A stretch of 64,000 nucleotides of DNA from Streptomyces sp. NBC_00353. GTDB taxonomy: Bacteria; Actinomycetota; Actinomycetes; Streptomycetales; Streptomycetaceae. The translations under genes and the position numbers were made by a program. Each line of letters starts with the position of its first letter. Position 1 is the first letter of the stretch. The notes beneath the pieces were generated by a model, which saw nothing but the letters and a program-made list of their open reading frames with translations, did no database searches and was not told where the DNA came from. The DNA is taken from the NCBI RefSeq assembly GCF_036108815.1, contig NZ_CP107985.1, positions 3,968,001 to 4,032,000 on the forward strand, written 5' to 3'. Below, piece by piece: positions 60,586 to 64,000 of this stretch.

Positions 60586-61782
60586 ATGCTCTCCGAGCCG
60601 TCGACCGCCACCGTCCGTGCCACCCTCCCCGCCGTCGGCGCGGCCATCGGCGACATCGCCGATCTCTTCTACCGGAAGCTGTTCGACGCCCACCCCGAGC
60701 TGCTGCGCGACCTCTTCAACCGCGGCAACCAGGCGTCCGGCGCCCAGCGCCAGGCCCTCGCGGGGTCCATCGCCGCCTTCGCGACCCAGCTGGTCGAGCA
60801 CCCGGACACCCGCCCCGACGTGATGCTCGGCCGGATCGCCCACAAGCACGCCTCGCTCGGCGTGACCGCCGCGCAGTACGACGTGGTGCACACCCATCTC
60901 TTCGCCGCCATCGCCGAGGTGCTCGGCGATGCGGTCACTCCGGAGGTCGCGGCCGCCTGGGACGAGGTGTACTGGCTGATGGCCAACGCCCTGATCGCCA
61001 TCGAGGACCGGCTGTACGCACAGCAGGGGGTGGCCGCCGGTGACGTCTGGCGCGCGTGGGAGGTGACCGCCCGGACCGAGGAGACCGCGGATGTGGCCAC
61101 CTTCCAGCTCCGCCCGGCCGACGGCGCCCCCGCCCCCGCCTTCCGCCCCGGCCAGTACGTCTCCGTTCAGGTGGAACTCCCCGACGGGGCACGCCAGATA
61201 CGCCAGTACAGCCTTTCCTCGGCCCCGGACTCGCCGGTCCGTTCCATCACCGTCAAGCGGGTGCACGGCGGCGGCTCGCCCGACGGCGAGGTCTCGGCGC
61301 ACCTGCACGCCCACACCCGGGCGGGCGACCGGCTGCGTGTCTCCGCCCCCTACGGCGACCTCGTCCTCGACGCCGTCGACGCCCCCCTGCTGCTGGCCTC
61401 CGCAGGTATCGGCTGCACCCCGATGCTGTCGATGCTGGACCACCTCGCGGCCACCGGCCACCGTGCGCCGGTCACCGTCGTGCACGGCGACCGCTCCCCC
61501 GCCGACCACGCCCTGCGCACCGACCACGAGCGGCTCACCGACAAACTCCCGGACGCCGCGGCGCACTTCTGGTACGAGAACCCGGAGCCCGGCCACCCGG
61601 CCGACCGCACCGGTCTGGTCGATCTGAGCGGCCTCACGGTCCCGTCCGGCACGCACGCGTACCTCTGCGGTCCGCTGCCCTTCATGCGGGCCGTCCGCAC
61701 CCAGTTGCTGGCCAAGGGCGTCCCGGCGGCCGACATCCACTACGAGGTGTTCGGCCCCGATCTGTGGCTCGCCCAGGACTGA
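60586..61782 (+). CDS. hmpA: Flavohaemoglobin, nitric oxide dioxygenase
   Basis: A 398-residue flavohaemoglobin that oxidises NO to nitrate with O2 and NAD(P)H. The globin domain (1-138) contains the distal region (LFYRKLFDAHPELLRDLFNRGNQ) and the proximal His in HKHASLGVTAAQYDVVHTHLF. The FAD domain has RQYSLSSAP, and the NAD domain has SAGIGCTPMLSMLDHL and YLCGPLPFMRAVRTQL. GAGGAG lies nine bases before the ATG. It is 82 bases downstream of nsrR, with a separate operator. Confidence 0.95.
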   Translation: MLSEPSTATVRATLPAVGAAIGDIADLFYRKLFDAHPELLRDLFNRGNQASGAQRQALAGSIAAFATQLVEHPDTRPDVMLGRIAHKHASLGVTAAQYDVVHTHLFAAIAEVLGDAVTPEVAAAWDEVYWLMANALIAIEDRLYAQQGVAAGDVWRAWEVTARTEETADVATFQLRPADGAPAPAFRPGQYVSVQVELPDGARQIRQYSLSSAPDSPVRSITVKRVHGGGSPDGEVSAHLHAHTRAGDRLRVSAPYGDLVLDAVDAPLLLASAGIGCTPMLSMLDHLAATGHRAPVTVVHGDRSPADHALRTDHERLTDKLPDAAAHFWYENPEPGHPADRTGLVDLSGLTVPSGTHAYLCGPLPFMRAVRTQLLAKGVPAADIHYEVFGPDLWLAQD

Positions 61783-61921
61783 ACCTGACCGGATGCTCGC
61801 GGGATTGACCGGATCTGCTCGCACACCGCCCGAACAACGCGCCGGGGGATGGCCCGGAGCACGGCGCTCCGATACAAGCGGTGTACGGACTCACTCCCCC
61901 CACGCCCCGAAGGAGTCGGCC

Positions 61922-62512
61922 ATGTCCACCCCCATGTCCGCGAGCGCCTTCCTCGAAGCCCTCAGGAACGAAGGACTCACCGTCGTCCAGGTTGGCGACT
62001 GGCGTACGCACAACCGCAATCACAAGGGCCCCTGGGGCCCCGTGAACGGCGTGATGATCCACCACACGGTCACCAGCGGTACCGCGGCCACCGTCCGGAT
62101 CTGCCGCGACGGCTACCCGGAGCTCCCCGGCCCGTTGTGTCACGGCGTGATCGCCAAGGACGGCCGGATCCACCTCGTCGGCTACGGCCGTACGAACCAC
62201 GCCGGCCTCGGCGACGACGACGTCCTGCGCGCCGTCGTCGCCGAGAAGCGCCTCCCGCCGGACAACGAGGCCAACACCGACGGCAACAGGCACTTCTACG
62301 GTTTCGAGTGCGAGAACCTCGGCGACGGCAAGGACCCCTGGCCCGACGCCCAGCTCGAAGCCGTCGAGAAGGCCGCCGCCGCAGTCTGCCGCCATCACGG
62401 CTGGACGTCCCGCTCGGTCATCGGCCACAAGGAATGGCAGCCCGGGAAGGTCGACCCGCGCGGCTTCACGATGGAGTCCATGCGCACCCGGATACACGAC
62501 CGGCTGAAGTAG
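61922..62512 (+). CDS. N-acetylmuramoyl-L-alanine amidase
   Basis: A 196-residue amidase_2/PGRP-fold enzyme. The zinc site is visible in GVMIHHTVTSG and VIGHKEWQPGKVDP, with HAGLGDDDV and FYGFECENLG around the active site. It cuts the bond between MurNAc and L-Ala. No signal peptide is seen and no wall-binding domain follows, a form also found in phage endolysins. AAGGAG lies before the ATG at 61922. It may be a domesticated phage gene or an intracellular recycling enzyme. Confidence 0.85.
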   Translation: MSTPMSASAFLEALRNEGLTVVQVGDWRTHNRNHKGPWGPVNGVMIHHTVTSGTAATVRICRDGYPELPGPLCHGVIAKDGRIHLVGYGRTNHAGLGDDDVLRAVVAEKRLPPDNEANTDGNRHFYGFECENLGDGKDPWPDAQLEAVEKAAAAVCRHHGWTSRSVIGHKEWQPGKVDPRGFTMESMRTRIHDRLK

Positions 62513-62579
62513 CCGCACGCCCGCACCCACGCCACCAGGGCGACGGGGGCCGACCGGCAGACCGGGCGACAATGGGCGC

Positions 62580-63497
62580 ATGCCCCGCGACCCATTCGAC
62601 CTCTCCCGGCTGCAGCCGGTGCTCCCGTCACCCCTGCAACCGGTCGAGGACGAGCGCTTCGACCGGCACGGCATACGGCTGCTGCTCAAACGCGACGACC
62701 TGATCCACCCGGATCTGCCGGGCAACAAATGGCGCAAACTCGCCCCCAATCTGACGGCCGCCGCCGGGCGCACCGTGCTGACCTTCGGCGGCGCCTACTC
62801 CAATCATCTGCGCGCCACCGCCGCCGCCGGCCGGCTGCTCGGATTCCCCACCGTCGGCGTCGTACGCGGCGACGAACTGGCCGGCCGGCCGCTCAACCCG
62901 TCGCTGGCGCAGTGCGCGAACGACGGCATGCGTCTGCACTTCGTGGACCGTGCGACGTACCGCGCGAAGACCGATCCGGCGGTCCTGGAGGGGCTGCTGA
63001 GCGCCTACGGGGCGTGCAGCGTCGTCCCGGAGGGCGGCAGCAACGCCCTGGCCGCACAGGGCTGCACAGCGCTCGGGCGGGAGCTGCACGGCCTGGCCGA
63101 TGTGGTCGCGGTGGCCTGCGGCACGGGCGGCACCCTCGCCGGTCTCGCCGCCGGCCTCGCACCGGGGCAGCGGGCACTCGGCGTCCCGGTGCTGCGCGGC
63201 GGCTTCCTGGGGGACGCGGTACGCGAGCTGCAGCGGGAGGCGTTCGGCGGGCCCGCCGGGGTGTGGTCCCTGGACGAACGTTTCGCCTTCGGCGGCTACG
63301 CCCGTACGACTCCGGAGCTGCACGCCTTCGCCGACGACTTCGAGGACCGGCACGGGCTGCCCGTCGAGCGGCTCTATGTCGCCAAACTGCTGTACGGGCT
63401 GACCGTGCTGGCCCAAGAGGGCGCGTTCGCCCCGGGGACCAGGCTCGTGGCGATGGTCACCGGTCAGCCCTGGGGCGCGTCGGACTCCTCGCGGTAG
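62580..63497 (+). CDS. PLP-dependent ACC deaminase / D-cysteine desulfhydrase-like enzyme
   Basis: A 305-residue fold type II PLP enzyme. The catalytic Lys is expected in PGNKWRKL (about residue 50), followed by FGGAYSNHLRATAAA (substrate loop), EGGSNALAAQG and VACGTGGTLAGLAAGL (phosphate-binding loop). The family includes 1-aminocyclopropane-1-carboxylate deaminase and D-cysteine desulfhydrase; these cannot be told apart by eye. No good ribosome site precedes the ATG. Its 3' end overlaps the converging antiporter gene by 34 bases. Confidence 0.85.
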   Translation: MPRDPFDLSRLQPVLPSPLQPVEDERFDRHGIRLLLKRDDLIHPDLPGNKWRKLAPNLTAAAGRTVLTFGGAYSNHLRATAAAGRLLGFPTVGVVRGDELAGRPLNPSLAQCANDGMRLHFVDRATYRAKTDPAVLEGLLSAYGACSVVPEGGSNALAAQGCTALGRELHGLADVVAVACGTGGTLAGLAAGLAPGQRALGVPVLRGGFLGDAVRELQREAFGGPAGVWSLDERFAFGGYARTTPELHAFADDFEDRHGLPVERLYVAKLLYGLTVLAQEGAFAPGTRLVAMVTGQPWGASDSSR

Positions 63498-64000
63498 GCC
63501 GCCGCCTCCTCCAGGTCCAGCCGTCGCAGCAGGTTCCGCATCATCTCGTCGTCGATCCGCCGCTCGTCCCGCAGCCGTACGAAGACCGTGCGCTCGGCGT
63601 CGATCATTTCCCTGGCCAGCCGCCGGTAGGTGTCGTCGGCCGACTCCCCGGTCACCGGGTTGGCCGCGCCGAGCCGCTCCCACACGGCATTGCGACGGCG
63701 CTCCAGGACCGTACGCAGCCGGTCGGTGAGCGGTCCGGGCAGACAGTTGCGCGGATCGGTCAGCAACTCCTCCAGGCGCGCATCGGCAGCCGCGGACGCC
63801 TCGCTCTGGGCCTGCGCCTCGGCGAGGGTCTCCGCCTGCGCGTCGCGCCCCGGGAGCTTCAGGACCCGCACCAGGAGCGGCAGGGTGAGCCCTTGGACGA
63901 CCAGGGTGCCGATGACGGTCGTGAAGGTCAGGAAGAGCACCAGGTTGCGGGCCGGGAAGTCCTCGCCGTTGGTCATCGCCACCGGGATGGAGAAAGCGAT
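63464..64000 (-). CDS. Na+/H+ antiporter, C-terminal part (5' end outside window)
   Basis: The frame is open to the window edge, so only the last 178 residues are visible: a last membrane segment (NLVLFLTFTTVIGTLVVQGLTLPLLVRVL) and a long cytoplasmic helical tail with many charged residues (ERLGAANPVTGESADDTYRRLAREMIDAERTVFVRLRDERRIDDEMMRNLLRRLDLEE). This tail pattern is characteristic of actinobacterial CPA1/NhaP-type Na+/H+ exchangers. It ends inside the 3' end of the converging PLP enzyme gene. Confidence 0.8.
   Translation of the reverse strand: MAFSIPVAMTNGEDFPARNLVLFLTFTTVIGTLVVQGLTLPLLVRVLKLPGRDAQAETLAEAQAQSEASAAADARLEELLTDPRNCLPGPLTDRLRTVLERRRNAVWERLGAANPVTGESADDTYRRLAREMIDAERTVFVRLRDERRIDDEMMRNLLRRLDLEEAAAYREESDAPQG

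Noticed and set aside
1..64000. CRISPR arrays, insertion sequences, phage or origin
   Set aside because: No regularly spaced repeats, transposase motifs, terminal inverted repeats with target duplications, or DnaA-box clusters were recognised by reading.

Overview
The window is high-GC DNA with the codon bias, gene families and terminator style of a Streptomyces chromosome core. Telltale families are a conservon (cvn) cluster, an FxSxx-COOH locus, nickel superoxide dismutase sodN/sodX, a multifunctional 2-oxoglutarate dehydrogenase (kgd), an HspR-type HAIR site at lon, and an EshA-like encapsulin. From memory, the order around sodN, the malic enzyme, kgd and lon resembles the S. coelicolor SCO525x-SCO529x region, but no search was run. 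Nothing indicates a prophage, insertion sequence, CRISPR array or rRNA/tRNA operon.

Layout. 1-2.4 kb: end of a PQQ-like beta-propeller gene, then a secreted NlpC/P60 peptidase. 2.5-8.3 kb (minus): a cvnA-B-C-D signalling cluster followed by a styrene-monooxygenase-like flavoprotein. 8.6-13.7 kb: a PP2C-like protein, a MarR regulator, a secreted GH25 lysozyme and Lon protease under a perfect HAIR inverted repeat. 13.9-14.7 kb: decayed gene remnants. 14.8-21.7 kb: a spermidine-synthase-like protein, a two-component pair and kgd.

21.8-35.3 kb (minus): the most interesting accessory block. It holds an FxSxx-COOH peptide system (precursor fxsA, radical SAM fxsB, an HExxH protein and a TIR-NB-ARC-TPR protein fxsT). 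This sits directly downstream of, and on the same strand as, a vWA/MoxR/trypsin-VMAP/Trypco1-type gene set. It looks like one regulated conflict or signalling system with a modified peptide.

35.4-42.2 kb: DUF6104, a membrane protein, a DUF4097/PadR pair behind palindromic operators, a tiny HTH gene plus a Clp-N protein with twin perfect operators and an apparently leaderless promoter, a zinc-binding oxidoreductase and a malic enzyme. 42.8-45.5 kb: a polar amino-acid ABC importer. 45.5-49.3 kb: a SigE-family ECF sigma with a putative anti-sigma partner, a methyltransferase, a CGNR regulator, sodX and sodN. 49.4-57 kb: a TetR-controlled MFS exporter, an ANT(2'')-like nucleotidyltransferase, NmrA/DUF952/epimerase genes, a truncated haemoglobin, DUF6304 and a GNAT. 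57.1-59.9 kb: a polyprenyl diphosphate synthase next to a family 2B encapsulin shell. 60-61.8 kb: nsrR-hmpA nitric-oxide detoxification with two NsrR-like operators. 61.9-64 kb: an amidase, an ACC-deaminase-like PLP enzyme and the end of a Na+/H+ antiporter.

Functions are recognised by motif and remembered family sequence only. Start sites were chosen from ribosome binding sites and neighbour overlaps.
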